From assembly GCA_028871455.1 (NCBI GenBank), contig JAGWNF010000011.1, forward strand, positions 1-64,000: a DNA stretch of 64,000 nt. Reading direction: 5' to 3'. Each line of letters begins with the position of its first letter. The first letter of the stretch is position 1. The translations under genes were made by a program, and so were the position numbers. Below the pieces are notes generated by a model, which saw only the letters and a list, made by a program, of their open reading frames with translations, ran no database searches and had not been told where the DNA came from. The DNA is from Alphaproteobacteria bacterium (GTDB taxonomy: Bacteria; Pseudomonadota; Alphaproteobacteria; ATCC43930; CGMCC-115725). This document shows, piece by piece, positions 7,691 through 16,556 of this stretch.

Positions 7691-7945
7691 TTACGGACCG
7701 CAGCTGATCCGAGTGTATTGGCCGGTGCGTGGGTCGTTGTAGGCGAGGGCGGTGGCCATGACGGTGCAGACACTGTGCAGCGTATGCGCGGTGAAGGCTC
7801 GTGGTGCGGCCATGCCGCGCGTATGGAAGCGGACATGCATCAGCGTCACGTGATCGCCTGGAATCGACATGAACGGAATCGCCAATGCCACGAGCACCAG
7901 AAACGAGATCGCCAGATCACGTCCCGTCGACCATTTGACCTGCAT
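7691..7945 (-). CDS. Small single-span membrane protein, unknown function
   Basis: An 84-residue protein with one clear hydrophobic helix at about residues 10-27 (DLAISFLVLVALAIPFMSI), followed by a polar, probably periplasmic region with two cysteines. The ATG at 7945 has a strong ribosome-binding site (GGAGGAGCC) directly upstream, which sets the start; longer upstream reading is not supported. It is convergent with the glycosyltransferase gene, separated by only five bases. I do not recognise the family. Confidence 0.6.
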   Translation of the reverse strand: MQVKWSTGRDLAISFLVLVALAIPFMSIPGDHVTLMHVRFHTRGMAAPRAFTAHTLHSVCTVMATALAYNDPRTGQYTRISCGP

Positions 7946-8222
7946 GGCTCCTCCGCGCGTCGGCTCGGGGTTGCCGGGCCTTGCACCTAACCGCACAAAT
8001 CCTAGGCTACGTCGCAGCAGGCCATCCCCCGCGTCGAGTTCAAAGCGGTAAAAAGACTGGGTTAACCGGCATTTAGGCCTGTGCCGTAACCGCGAAAGCC
8101 ATAGCATTGGTGCGAGGCGGGACGCTAGGATGGCGCGCAGTCGCGCCGCGCTCGCCGGGTTTCCGTTTCCTGCCTAGAATGGCTGCGCCCGAAGCGCACG
8201 CGCCGCCATTCCGAGACGCCGC
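7946..8222. other. Divergent intergenic region
   Basis: About 280 bases separate the small membrane protein (minus) from the aminotransferase (plus). The sequence GGTTAACCGGCATTTAGG near 8063 resembles a CtrA half-box pair (TTAA-N7-TTAR), but one site alone is weak evidence. No gene or terminator is seen. Confidence 0.3.
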
Positions 8223-9455
8223 ATGGATGAATTCTATCGCCTCAAGAGACTGCCGCCTTATGTCTTTGCCGAAGTCAACGCCCTGAAGGCGAAGGCGCGC
8301 GTCGACGGCCGCGACGTCATCGACCTCGGCATGGGCAATCCCGACGGACCGACGCCGCCGCACATCGTCCAGAAGCTGGTCGAATCGGTGCAGAATCCGC
8401 GCGCCCATGGCTATTCGGTATCGCGCGGCATCATGGGTCTGCGGCGCGCCCAGGCGAAGTATTACGCACGGCGCTTCAACGTCGAGCTCGATCCCGATCG
8501 CGAGATCATTGTCACGCTCGGCTCGAAGGAGGGCTTGGCGAACCTGGCGCAGGCGATCACCGCGCCGGGCGACATCGTGTTGGTGCCGAACCCGTGTTAT
8601 CCGATCCACGCCTTCGGCTTCATCATGGCCGGCGCATCGGTGCGCAGCGTGCCGATCGGTCCCGGTGTCGATTTCTTGAAGGAGCTGAAGCAGGCGGTCG
8701 AGCAGAGTTCGCCAGCGCCGATCGCGCTGGTGCTGAACTTCCCCGCCAATCCGACGGCACAAGTCGTCGGTCTCGACTTCTACGGCGAGATCGTCGAGTT
8801 CTGCCGCTCGCGCGGCATCTACCTGCTGTCCGATCTCGCCTATGCCGAGATTTATTTTGATAGCAATCCGCCGCCGTCCGTGCTGCAGATTCCCGGCGCG
8901 CGCGACATCACGGTCGAGTTCACCTCGCTTAGCAAGACCTACAACATGGCGGGCTGGCGCATCGGTTTCGCCGTCGGCAACGCGCGGCTCATCGCGGCAC
9001 TGTCGCGCATCAAGTCGTATCTCGATTACGGTGCTTTCACGCCCGTGCAGGTCGCGGCGACGGCCGCGCTCAACGGGCCACAGGACTGCATTAAGGACAT
9101 CCGCGCGCGCTACAAGAAACGGCGCGATGTCCTCGTCGAAGGCCTGCGTCAGGCCGGCTGGCTGATCCCGGCACCGCCGGCGTCGATGTTCGCCTGGGCG
9201 CCGATTCCCGAGCGGTTTCGCGAGATCGGCACGCTCGCCTTCTCGAAGCTGCTGCTCGAAAAGGCCAACGTCGCGGTATCGCCCGGAGTCGGCTTCGGCG
9301 AGTACGGCGAGGGCTTTGTCCGGATCGCGCTGGTCGAAAACGAGCAGCGCCTCCGTCAGGCGACGCGCAACATCAAGCATTTCCTCTCTGGTCGGAACAC
9401 CGCCGGCGGCCGTCCGCGCGGCGAAAAGGTGCTGGCCGCGCCGCCTCGGGATTAG
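8223..9455 (+). CDS. Class I aminotransferase (AlaC / LL-diaminopimelate aminotransferase-like)
   Basis: A 410-residue fold-type I PLP enzyme. The substrate-domain start DLGMGNPDGPTPPHIV, the NFPANPTAQ loop, SDLAYAEI with the PLP-contacting Asp/Tyr, the Schiff-base Lys238 in SLSKTYNMAGWR, and a C-terminal FVRIALVENEQR arginine are all present. Closest in style are the AlaC/YfdZ enzymes that make alanine from pyruvate, often annotated as LL-DAP aminotransferase. In many alphaproteobacteria this gene is followed by homoserine dehydrogenase, which is not the case here. A ~20-residue Arg/Gly tail extends beyond the usual end. Start codon 8223 is well placed for the family N-terminus. Confidence 0.85.
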   Translation: MDEFYRLKRLPPYVFAEVNALKAKARVDGRDVIDLGMGNPDGPTPPHIVQKLVESVQNPRAHGYSVSRGIMGLRRAQAKYYARRFNVELDPDREIIVTLGSKEGLANLAQAITAPGDIVLVPNPCYPIHAFGFIMAGASVRSVPIGPGVDFLKELKQAVEQSSPAPIALVLNFPANPTAQVVGLDFYGEIVEFCRSRGIYLLSDLAYAEIYFDSNPPPSVLQIPGARDITVEFTSLSKTYNMAGWRIGFAVGNARLIAALSRIKSYLDYGAFTPVQVAATAALNGPQDCIKDIRARYKKRRDVLVEGLRQAGWLIPAPPASMFAWAPIPERFREIGTLAFSKLLLEKANVAVSPGVGFGEYGEGFVRIALVENEQRLRQATRNIKHFLSGRNTAGGRPRGEKVLAAPPRD

Positions 9456-9488
9456 ACTCGGCGGGCGCGGCCGCATTCGCGGCGGCGG

Positions 9489-9518
9489 TTGACTCTGTCG
9501 CCGTTTGTCCCCTATTTT
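9489..9518 (+). promoter_or_regulatory. Promoter of rpmJ
   Basis: TTGACT (9489-9494) and CTATTT (9512-9517) are spaced by 17 bases, about 38 bases before the rpmJ start. This is a good housekeeping-sigma match. Confidence 0.6.
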
Positions 9519-9555
9519 CCCGGCCTTCAAAAGTGCTTGGCAGTCCGGCCCGACC

Positions 9556-9681
9556 ATGAAAATCAAGAACTCGCTCAAATCGCTCAAGGCGCGCGACAAG
9601 AATTGCCGCATCGTGCGCCGCAAGGGCCGCGTCTACGTCATCAACAAAGCCAATCCGCGTTACAAGGCCCGACAGGGCTGA
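9556..9681 (+). CDS. rpmJ: 50S ribosomal protein L36, zinc-less (C-minus) form
   Basis: This 41-residue basic protein begins [14 protein letters not shown] and ends PRYKARQG, the characteristic L36 pattern. L36 binds 23S rRNA in the large subunit. Only one cysteine (NCRIVRR) of the usual zinc-binding CCCH set remains. This is the C-minus variant that is normal in alphaproteobacteria. It is monocistronic, with its own promoter upstream and a strong terminator 25 bases downstream. Confidence 0.95.
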   Translation: MKIKNSLKSLKARDKNCRIVRRKGRVYVINKANPRYKARQG

Positions 9682-9703
9682 CAGCCGCTGGTGCCGCCGC
9701 TTG

Positions 9704-9732
9704 AGAAAACCGCGCTCCGGCGCGGTTTTTTG
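9704..9732 (+). terminator. Rho-independent terminator after rpmJ
   Basis: Stem AACCGCGC (9708-9715) and GCGCGGTT (9720-9727) with a four-base loop, flanked by an A run on the left and six T on the right. The A/T symmetry could let it work in both directions. Confidence 0.88.
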
Positions 9733-9774
9733 TTGTTGGCAGCGATGCCGACCACGCCCAACATGGGGGCCATC

Positions 9775-11265
9775 ATGCGGATGCCTGAGCCCGAAGCCGC
9801 GGTGATTGCGCGACGAAGCGCGATCGCCGCCGACTTGCGCCGACTGTGTGCCGCGCCGGACGCGGTGATCGAGTCCGAGAACGAGCGCCGCGCCTATGAG
9901 AGCGATGGCCTCACCGCGTATCGCACTGTGCCGTTGCTGGTGGTGCTGCCGTCAACGACGGAAGAGGTGTCGCGGATTCTCGCTTACTGCCACAAGTCGG
10001 CGCTCAAGGTTGTGCCGCGTGGTGCCGGCACCTCGCTGTCCGGTGGTGCGCTGCCGCTGGCCGATGGCATCATCTTGGGTCTCGCTAAATTCAACCGCAT
10101 TCTCGAGATCGACTATGACAATCGCTGTGCCGTGGTACAGCCAGGCGTTACCAATCTCGCCATCACCGATGCGGTGCAGCACGCGGGTTTCTATTACGCA
10201 CCCGACCCCTCGAGCCAGATCGCCTGCTCGATCGGCGGCAATGTTGCCGAAAATTCGGGCGGCGTGCATTGCCTCAAGTACGGACTGACCACGAACAACG
10301 TGCTCGGCATCGAGATGGTGCTGATGGACGGCACGGTGCTGCGGCTCGGCGGTAAGCATCTCGATGGCGGCGGTTACGATCTCTTGGGCGTCATGGTCGG
10401 CTCCGAAGGGCTGCTCGGCATCGTCACCGAAGTGACGGTGCGGCTCCTGCGCAAACCGGCAAGTGCGCGCGCCGTGTTGATCGGGTTCCTCTCGAACGAA
10501 AGCGCCGGCGCTTGCGTCGCCGCGATCATCGGCTCTGGCATCATTCCCGGTGGCATGGAGATGATGGACAAGCCGGCGATCCATGCGGTCGAGGATTTCG
10601 TGCACGCCGGCTATCCTCTCGACATCCAAGCGCTGCTGATCGTCGAGCTCGACGGTCCGCCCGCTGAAGTCGATCATCTGATCGACAGGGTCGAGCAGAT
10701 CGCCAAGCGATGCGGCGCAGTCAACTGTCGCGTCTCAGCCACCGAGGAGGAGCGGCAGGTGTTCTGGGCGGGCCGCAAGGCGGCGTTCCCGGCGGTCGGC
10801 CGCATCTCGCCCGACTATTATTGTGTCGATCCGACAATTCCGCGCGGCAAGTTGCCCGACGTGCTCAGACATATGGTGGCGCTTTCGGCCAAATACGGCT
10901 TACGGGTCGCTAATGTTTTCCATGCCGGTGATGGCAATCTCCATCCGTTGATTCTCTATGACGCCAATCAGCCGGGCGAGCTTGAGCGCACTGAGCAGTT
11001 TGGCGCCGACATCATGCGATATTGCGTCGAGGTCGGGGGCTGCCTCAGCGGCGAGCATGGCATCGGCGTCGAGAAGCGCGACCTCATGGGCGCGATGTTC
11101 AGCGAGGACGATCTCACACAACAGCAGCGGCTCAAATGCGCTTTCGATCCGCAAGGGCTGCTCAATCCGGGCAAGATGTTCCCGCAGCTCCATCGTTGCG
11201 CCGAGTTGGGCCGCCTGCACGTCCATCGCGGCCAGCTGCGGTTTCCCGATCTGCCGCGGTTCTGA
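9775..11265 (+). CDS. glcD: Glycolate oxidase subunit GlcD (FAD-linked)
   Basis: This FAD_binding_4 plus FAD-oxidase C-terminal protein is the flavin subunit of the glycolate oxidase complex, which oxidises glycolate to glyoxylate. Seen are the FAD loop PRGAGTSLSGGALP, the IGGNVAENSGGVHCLKYG segment, VGSEGLLGIVTEVTV, and the C-terminal catalytic region VFHAGDGNLHP and SGEHGIGVEKR. With the ATG at 9775, preceded by GGGGG, it has 496 residues (E. coli GlcD has 499); in-frame ATGs at 9745 and 9781 are alternatives. glcE begins about ten bases after its stop, so glcD-glcE-glcF form one operon. Confidence 0.93.
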   Translation: MRMPEPEAAVIARRSAIAADLRRLCAAPDAVIESENERRAYESDGLTAYRTVPLLVVLPSTTEEVSRILAYCHKSALKVVPRGAGTSLSGGALPLADGIILGLAKFNRILEIDYDNRCAVVQPGVTNLAITDAVQHAGFYYAPDPSSQIACSIGGNVAENSGGVHCLKYGLTTNNVLGIEMVLMDGTVLRLGGKHLDGGGYDLLGVMVGSEGLLGIVTEVTVRLLRKPASARAVLIGFLSNESAGACVAAIIGSGIIPGGMEMMDKPAIHAVEDFVHAGYPLDIQALLIVELDGPPAEVDHLIDRVEQIAKRCGAVNCRVSATEEERQVFWAGRKAAFPAVGRISPDYYCVDPTIPRGKLPDVLRHMVALSAKYGLRVANVFHAGDGNLHPLILYDANQPGELERTEQFGADIMRYCVEVGGCLSGEHGIGVEKRDLMGAMFSEDDLTQQQRLKCAFDPQGLLNPGKMFPQLHRCAELGRLHVHRGQLRFPDLPRF

Positions 11266-11273
11266 GCTCGCGC

Positions 11274-12452
11274 TTGAGCCGTTTCCGTCCCACCGATGAG
11301 AAGCAGCTGGCCGACATCGTCGCGGCCGCCATAGCCGGCGAAGAGCCGCTTGAGGTGATCGCCGGCGGCAGTAAACAGGCGCTCGGCCGGCCGTTGCAGC
11401 TGCCGCACGCGCTGGACGTCGGCGCATTCGGCGGCATCCGCCAGTACGAACCAGAAGAGCTTGTCCTGACAGCCGGCGCCGCGACGCCGCTTGCCGGGAT
11501 CGAACAGGCGCTCGCCACCAAACACCAAATGCTTGCCTTTGAGCCAGCCGACTGGCGGCCGCTGCTCGGTTCGGCCGCGGCCGGCCAGACTCTCGGCGGC
11601 GTGATCGCCTGCAACCTATCGGGACCGCGTCGTATCCGCCAGGGCGCCGCGCGCGATCATTTTCTCGGCGTGGCGGCGGTGAGCGGCCGTGGCGAGGCGT
11701 TCAAGGCGGGCGGCCGCGTGGTCAAGAACGTCACCGGCTACGACCTCTGCAAGCTGCTGGCGGGCTCCTACGGCACGCTGGCGGTGATGACCGAGATCAC
11801 GGTCAAGGTGTTGCCGGCGCCGGAAGCGACGCGCACCGTCGTCCTTTCGGGCCTGGACGAAGCCCGCGCGGTCGCGGCCATGACCCACGCGCTCAACGCG
11901 CCACACGAGCTGTCGGGCGCGGCGCATCTGCCGAAACGCGGTGGCCGGCCGTGCACGCTCTTGCGCCTCGAGGGACCGGTACCGTCGGTCGAGGCGCGCG
12001 CGGCCGCGTTGCGCGACGAGCTGCGGCCGTTCGGTCCCGCGGATATTCTCGGCGACGATGAATCTGTGAAGCTGTGGCTCGCCGTGCGCGACGCGACGCC
12101 GCTCGTGGCCGGCGAGGGCGCGGTTTGGCGCGTCTCACTGGCGCCGACCGCTGCACCGGCGTTCCTCGCCGCCCTCCGCGACGCATTGGCGATCGATTAT
12201 CTGCTCGACTGGGGTGGTGGTCTGGTTTGGCTGGCGATCGGCGGCGCGGATGACGGCGGCGCCGGCGCCATCCGCGCCGCTCTGGGCGGCAACGGCCACG
12301 CGACCCTGGTACGCGCGCCGCCTGCCGTGCGCGCGGCCGTTCCAGTGTTCGAGCCGCTAGCGCCAGCGGTCGCCGCGCTCACGGCGCGCGTCAAGGACAG
12401 CTTTGATCCGAAGCGCATCCTTAATCGCGGCCGGATGTATCCCGATCTCTGA
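11274..12452 (+). CDS. glcE: Glycolate oxidase subunit GlcE
   Basis: This is the second FAD-binding subunit of glycolate oxidase, 392 residues, shorter than GlcD because it lacks the large C-terminal oxidase domain. It starts RFRPTDEKQLADIV, has the binding loops IAGGSKQALG and GGVIACNLSGPRR, the YDLCKLLAGSYGTLAVMTEITVK motif, and a C-terminal DSFDPKRILNRGRMYP. No ATG is available at the right place. TTG at 11274 (or CTG at 11262, which overlaps the glcD stop) is the likely start, consistent with translational coupling. Five bases separate its stop from glcF. Confidence 0.9.
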   Translation: MSRFRPTDEKQLADIVAAAIAGEEPLEVIAGGSKQALGRPLQLPHALDVGAFGGIRQYEPEELVLTAGAATPLAGIEQALATKHQMLAFEPADWRPLLGSAAAGQTLGGVIACNLSGPRRIRQGAARDHFLGVAAVSGRGEAFKAGGRVVKNVTGYDLCKLLAGSYGTLAVMTEITVKVLPAPEATRTVVLSGLDEARAVAAMTHALNAPHELSGAAHLPKRGGRPCTLLRLEGPVPSVEARAAALRDELRPFGPADILGDDESVKLWLAVRDATPLVAGEGAVWRVSLAPTAAPAFLAALRDALAIDYLLDWGGGLVWLAIGGADDGGAGAIRAALGGNGHATLVRAPPAVRAAVPVFEPLAPAVAALTARVKDSFDPKRILNRGRMYPDL

Positions 12453-12457
12453 TTCCG

Positions 12458-13738
12458 ATGCAGACGCATTTCTCGCTCGCTCAATTGACCGACCCGGACA
12501 TCGCCGAGGCGAACAAGATCCTGCGCACCTGCGTTCATTGCGGCTTCTGCAATGCGACGTGCCCGACCTACGTGCTGCTCGGCGACGAGCTTGATGGACC
12601 GCGTGGCCGCATCTATCTCATTAAGGACATGCTCGAGAACGGGCGGCCGGCGACCCGACAGACGGCGCTTCATATCGACCGCTGCCTGTCGTGTCTCGCC
12701 TGCATGACGACGTGTCCGTCGGGTGTCCATTACATGCATCTGATCGACGAGGGCCGGCGTCATGTCGAGAAGACATATCGCCGGCCGCTCTTCGAGCGGG
12801 TGCTGCGCGACATTTTCGCTCTCATCATGCCGCGCATCGGTCACTTCCGCCGCCTCATGCAAGTCGGGCGCTTGGCCAAACCCATTCTGAGCGTGTTTCC
12901 GGGCCGCCTCGGCGCCATGGGCAAGCTCATGCCGGGCAGGCTGCCGGCGCCCGGCATGACCGAGTGGCCGCGCGTCTTTCCGGCCGCCGGTCCGCGCCGC
13001 AAACGCGTGGCGCTGCTGGCCGGCTGCGTCCAGCAGGTGCTCGATCCCGCCATCAACGACGCCACTGTGCGCCTGCTGACGCGGCATGGCTGTGAGGTGG
13101 TGGTGGCCGCCGGCGGCTGCTGCGGATCCCTGACGCATCACATGGGGCGCGACGCGCGCGATTATGCCCGGGCCAACATCGACGCCTGGATGCGCGAAAT
13201 CGAAGGCACCGGACTCGACGCGATCGTGATCAATGCCTCCGGCTGCGGCACGACGGTCAAGGATTACGGCTTCATGCTGCGCGAGGATCCCGCCTATGCC
13301 GCCAAAGCGGTCAGAATCTCGGCGCTGACGAAGGACGTGAGCGAGTTCGTCGCAACACTAGCGCTGATGCCGCTTTCGGCCGGCGCGGCGGGCCGGCGCG
13401 TCGCCTATCACGCGGCCTGTTCGCTGCAACATGGCCAGCACGTGGTCGCCCAGCCGAAGGCGTTGCTGACGAAAGCCGGCTTCACCGTGCTCGATCCGCC
13501 GGAGGGACATCTCTGTTGCGGTTCGGCCGGCACTTATAACCTGCTCCAGCCGGCGATCGCGGATCGACTGCGTCGGCGCAAGGTGACGAACATCGAGAGC
13601 GTGAAGCCCGAGATTGTCGCCACCGGTAACATCGGCTGCATCACACAGATCGCCGCCGGCACGGCGCTGCCGGTGGTGCACACGGTCGAACTGCTCGATT
13701 GGGCGACCGGCGGGCCGAAACCGCCCGCCATGGTCTAG
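12458..13738 (+). CDS. glcF: Glycolate oxidase iron-sulfur subunit GlcF
   Basis: This 426-residue protein passes electrons from the GlcDE flavins to the quinone pool. It has two [4Fe-4S] motifs: Cys25-x2-Cys28-x2-Cys31-x3-Cys35 and Cys76-x2-Cys79-x2-Cys82-x3-Cys86. Two CCG domains follow, with AGGCCGSLTHH and GHLCCGSAGTYNLLQP. Length and order match E. coli GlcF (407 residues). It ends the glcDEF operon. The TAG overlaps the convergent TVP38 gene stop in the shared sequence CTAG. Confidence 0.94.
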   Translation: MQTHFSLAQLTDPDIAEANKILRTCVHCGFCNATCPTYVLLGDELDGPRGRIYLIKDMLENGRPATRQTALHIDRCLSCLACMTTCPSGVHYMHLIDEGRRHVEKTYRRPLFERVLRDIFALIMPRIGHFRRLMQVGRLAKPILSVFPGRLGAMGKLMPGRLPAPGMTEWPRVFPAAGPRRKRVALLAGCVQQVLDPAINDATVRLLTRHGCEVVVAAGGCCGSLTHHMGRDARDYARANIDAWMREIEGTGLDAIVINASGCGTTVKDYGFMLREDPAYAAKAVRISALTKDVSEFVATLALMPLSAGAAGRRVAYHAACSLQHGQHVVAQPKALLTKAGFTVLDPPEGHLCCGSAGTYNLLQPAIADRLRRRKVTNIESVKPEIVATGNIGCITQIAAGTALPVVHTVELLDWATGGPKPPAMV

Positions 13739-14409
13739 CGCTTCCAGAGCCGCGGCAGCGCGATCGAGACCGCCAGCGCCGCGGCGCCGATCACCACGGG
13801 TGCCACCCAATCGACGCGGCCGCTGGCGAGCCTGCCACCTGCCGCGGCCAAATCGACATAGGCGACCGTCATCGGCAACTGACCGAGCAGCGAGCCGAAG
13901 GCATAGGGTCCGAGGCCGATCCGAGTGAGGCCGAGCGCGTAATTCGACAGGCTGTGTGGAATGACTGGAATCAGGCGCAAGGCGGCCACCGCGCGCCAGC
14001 CGCCGGCCTCGGCTTTGATCAAAAGGGGACCGACGCGCGGCAGACTCTCAAGATCGAGCCAGCCGCTGTTGACGTAGCGCGCGACCAGAAAGCCGACGAT
14101 CGCGCCGAGCATGGCGCCGAGCGCCGCCCAAAACAGCCCCCACCAGGCGCCAAACAGCAGCGCCGCGACGATGGCGAGCAGGGCGCGCGGAATGAACAGC
14201 AGACTGGCAACCACCTGCATCGCCAGAAAAATCAGCGGCGCCGCCGGATAGCCGGCGATCGCGTTGCGGATTGCCACTGGATCGAGCGAGGCGCGCTCGT
14301 ACCACGCCGCCACCAACCCAATGGCGATCATCAGGAGCCAAAGCACGCGGCCCACGATGCGGACGCGGCGGAACGGCGGCGCCGTACTGGGAAGATCGTC
14401 CCGCATCAT
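13735..14409 (-). CDS. TVP38/TMEM64 (DedA-superfamily) membrane protein
   Basis: A 224-residue polytopic protein with about six hydrophobic segments. The central signature of the SNARE-associated/VTT domain is present: IPRALLAIVAALLFGAWWG, GAMLGAIVGFLVARY, and LRLIPVIPHSLSNYALGL (near residues 140-160). VTT-domain proteins are linked to lipid scrambling and transport and to membrane homeostasis. Its ATG at 14409 overlaps the TGA of the upstream glycosyltransferase, so the two are co-translated; together they suggest handling of a lipid-linked sugar. The longer open frame upstream belongs to the other gene in a different phase. Confidence 0.82.
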   Translation of the reverse strand: MMRDDLPSTAPPFRRVRIVGRVLWLLMIAIGLVAAWYERASLDPVAIRNAIAGYPAAPLIFLAMQVVASLLFIPRALLAIVAALLFGAWWGLFWAALGAMLGAIVGFLVARYVNSGWLDLESLPRVGPLLIKAEAGGWRAVAALRLIPVIPHSLSNYALGLTRIGLGPYAFGSLLGQLPMTVAYVDLAAAGGRLASGRVDWVAPVVIGAAALAVSIALPRLWKR

Positions 14410-15119
14410 TCCTCGGATACGTCGGGATTGACGGCGCGCTGTTTCAGCCACAACACGCCGATCAGGTCGACGATGCCGACCCAGAGACGGTCGAAGATCT
14501 TGTAATTCGACATGCCGCCGGCGCGCGGCCGGTGGTTGACCGCAATCGACCGGACCTCGCCGCCCTGGCGCAGCGCCAGAGCCGGCAAGAAGCGGTGATT
14601 GTGATCGAAGAACGGCAGGTCGAGGTAAAGCGCGCGAGGAAATAGCTTCAGACCGCAGCCGGTATCGGGCGTGCCGTCGTCCAACAGGCGCGAGCGCACG
14701 CCGTTGGCGATGCGCGAGGCGAGGCGCTTGACGCCGCTGTCGCGCCGCTTTTGGCGCATGCCGGCGATCATCAGTGGCGCGTTCGGCGTCGCGCGCACGA
14801 GCTCCCACAGCCGTGGAATATCGGCCGGATCGTTCTGGCCGTCGCCGTCGAGTGTAGCGATCCACGGGCTCCGCGCCGCCTTGACGCCCGAACGGATCGC
14901 TGCGCTCTGGCCGGTTCGCCGCGCATGGCGCAACAGCCACAGCCGACTGAAATCTGTTTTCAAGCCGCGCACCGTCTCGGCGGTGCCGTCGGTGCTGCCG
15001 TCGTCGACGACGATGACCTCGTAATCGAGCCGACCGTCGAGCGCGGCGCGGATCTCCGCGACCAGAGGTCCGATATTCGCTGCTTCATTGCGGACGGGGA
15101 TGACGATCGAAAGGTCCAT
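14406..15119 (-). CDS. GT2-family glycosyltransferase (dolichyl/polyprenyl-phosphate sugar synthase-like)
   Basis: A 237-residue GT-A enzyme. It opens with LSIVIPVRNEAANIGPL, then VIVVDDGSTDGT (UDP/GDP-sugar binding), the metal-binding Asp motif ATLDGDGQNDPADI and the TDTGCGLKLF-like acceptor loop (seen as DTGCGLKLFPR). It resembles DPM1/ArnC-type synthases that charge polyprenyl phosphate with one sugar, but lacks C-terminal membrane helices; the TVP38-like protein coupled to it could supply the membrane partner. The ATG at 15119 starts at the conserved first strand. The sugar and target are unknown. Confidence 0.85.
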   Translation of the reverse strand: MDLSIVIPVRNEAANIGPLVAEIRAALDGRLDYEVIVVDDGSTDGTAETVRGLKTDFSRLWLLRHARRTGQSAAIRSGVKAARSPWIATLDGDGQNDPADIPRLWELVRATPNAPLMIAGMRQKRRDSGVKRLASRIANGVRSRLLDDGTPDTGCGLKLFPRALYLDLPFFDHNHRFLPALALRQGGEVRSIAVNHRPRAGGMSNYKIFDRLWVGIVDLIGVLWLKQRAVNPDVSEE

Positions 15120-15212
15120 GGATGGTTAACCGCGGGGCGGCGAGGGGATGTAGCACAGGTCACGGCGCTCCGACCATGGAAACAGGGATGTTTTAGGGCT
15201 TGGCTTCGTACC

Positions 15213-16556
15213 ATGGTCATCATGGTCGCGTCCGCCGTCCTCGACGCCGTCACCGCTTCGACCCGCTTCGGGTATGTGGCGCGGGGCGACGAGCTGCGGA
15301 CCATCGCCGCCGATCCGCGGCGCTGGGTTCTGCACCAGGTCGAGCGGCCCGAGACGCCGGCTTTTCCGGCCGATTTGCCGCCGTCCTCGCGCATGGTGGA
15401 AATGTTGCTCGAGATGCGGCGCGACAAGCAGCAGGTCGACCGCAAGGCCTACAACCAGCAGGTACGGGCGGGTTACCTGGCGGAGCTGGCGGCGCGCCAA
15501 AACGCTGCCGTCGCGAGTTCGACGCCGTTCGTCGAGCGGCTGGTGCATTTCTGGAGCAATCATTTCACGGTCTCGGCCTTTCGGCCGTTCGAGCGCGGCT
15601 TCGCCTTCGCCTTCGAGCGCGAGGCCATCCGGCCGCACGTTACCGGCCGCTTCGTCGACATGCTGCTCGCGGTGGGGCGTCATCCGGCGATGCTGCTCTA
15701 TCTCGACAACGCGCTATCGATCGGTCCCGATTCCCTCGTCGGTCAGCGCCGCGACAAAGGTATCAATGAGAATTTCGGTCGTGAAATGCTCGAGCTGCAC
15801 ACGATCGGTGTCGATGGCGGCTATACCCAAGCCGACGTTGATGCGCTGGCCGATATCCTGACCGGCTGGTCGGTGGCACGCCTCAACGACGCTGAGCCGG
15901 GTACGTTCAAATTCTATCCGCAGATCCACGAGCCGGGTCGGAAACGCCTCCTTGGCAAGGTCTATACCGAAGCCGGCGAACAGGAAGGGATCGCAGCACT
16001 GCGTGACCTTGCGGCCCATCCCGCCACCGCGCATCACATTGCCTTCAAGCTGGCGCGCCATTTCATCGCCGACGAGCCGCCCACGGCCGAGGTCGACCGC
16101 ATCGCGCGGGTGTTCCGCAGCACCGATGGCGATCTCGCGGCAGTGAGCCGGGCAGTCGTGGCTTCAGCGGCCGCGTGGTCCAGGCCTTTCAGCAAGGTGC
16201 GCACTCCGGACGATATGGTCATCGCGGCGTGCCGGGCGACCGGCTTCACGCCGCCGACACCCATGCTGGCATTCAGCCTGCGCACCTTGAATCAAATGCC
16301 GTTCTTTGCCCCGTCGCCTGCCGGCTGGCCCGACGACGCCGCACACTGGATTTCGCCGGAGGCGGTGCTGCACCGTGCTGAATGGTGTGAAGCGTTTTCC
16401 AATCGCGTTCCCAACCCGCCCGATCCGATCGAGCTTGCCAGCGCGACGCTCGGCGAGGCCCTGCCGGCGGATACGCTTCAGGCCATCCGGCGCGCGCCGT
16501 CGCGGCGGACCGGCATGGCGCTGCTTCTGGCCGCTCCCGAATTCCAGAGACGGTGA
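15213..16556 (+). CDS. DUF1800 family protein
   Basis: The 447-residue product matches DUF1800: LVHFWSNHFTVS near residues 110-120, NFGREMLELHTIGVDGGYTQADV in the middle, GWSVARLNDAE, and a C-terminal NRVPNPPDPIELA. Function is not established for the family. It is almost always paired with a DUF1501 gene, as here, where the stop overlaps the next start (GTGA). No signal peptide is visible in this member, so it may act in the cytoplasm on the exported partner. Two in-frame ATGs (15213, 15222) are possible starts. Confidence 0.82.
   Translation: MVIMVASAVLDAVTASTRFGYVARGDELRTIAADPRRWVLHQVERPETPAFPADLPPSSRMVEMLLEMRRDKQQVDRKAYNQQVRAGYLAELAARQNAAVASSTPFVERLVHFWSNHFTVSAFRPFERGFAFAFEREAIRPHVTGRFVDMLLAVGRHPAMLLYLDNALSIGPDSLVGQRRDKGINENFGREMLELHTIGVDGGYTQADVDALADILTGWSVARLNDAEPGTFKFYPQIHEPGRKRLLGKVYTEAGEQEGIAALRDLAAHPATAHHIAFKLARHFIADEPPTAEVDRIARVFRSTDGDLAAVSRAVVASAAAWSRPFSKVRTPDDMVIAACRATGFTPPTPMLAFSLRTLNQMPFFAPSPAGWPDDAAHWISPEAVLHRAEWCEAFSNRVPNPPDPIELASATLGEALPADTLQAIRRAPSRRTGMALLLAAPEFQRR

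Noticed and set aside
8060-8085. CtrA-like box (TTAA-N7-TTAG)
   Set aside because: Single imperfect site, not positioned relative to a mapped promoter; chance occurrence is likely.
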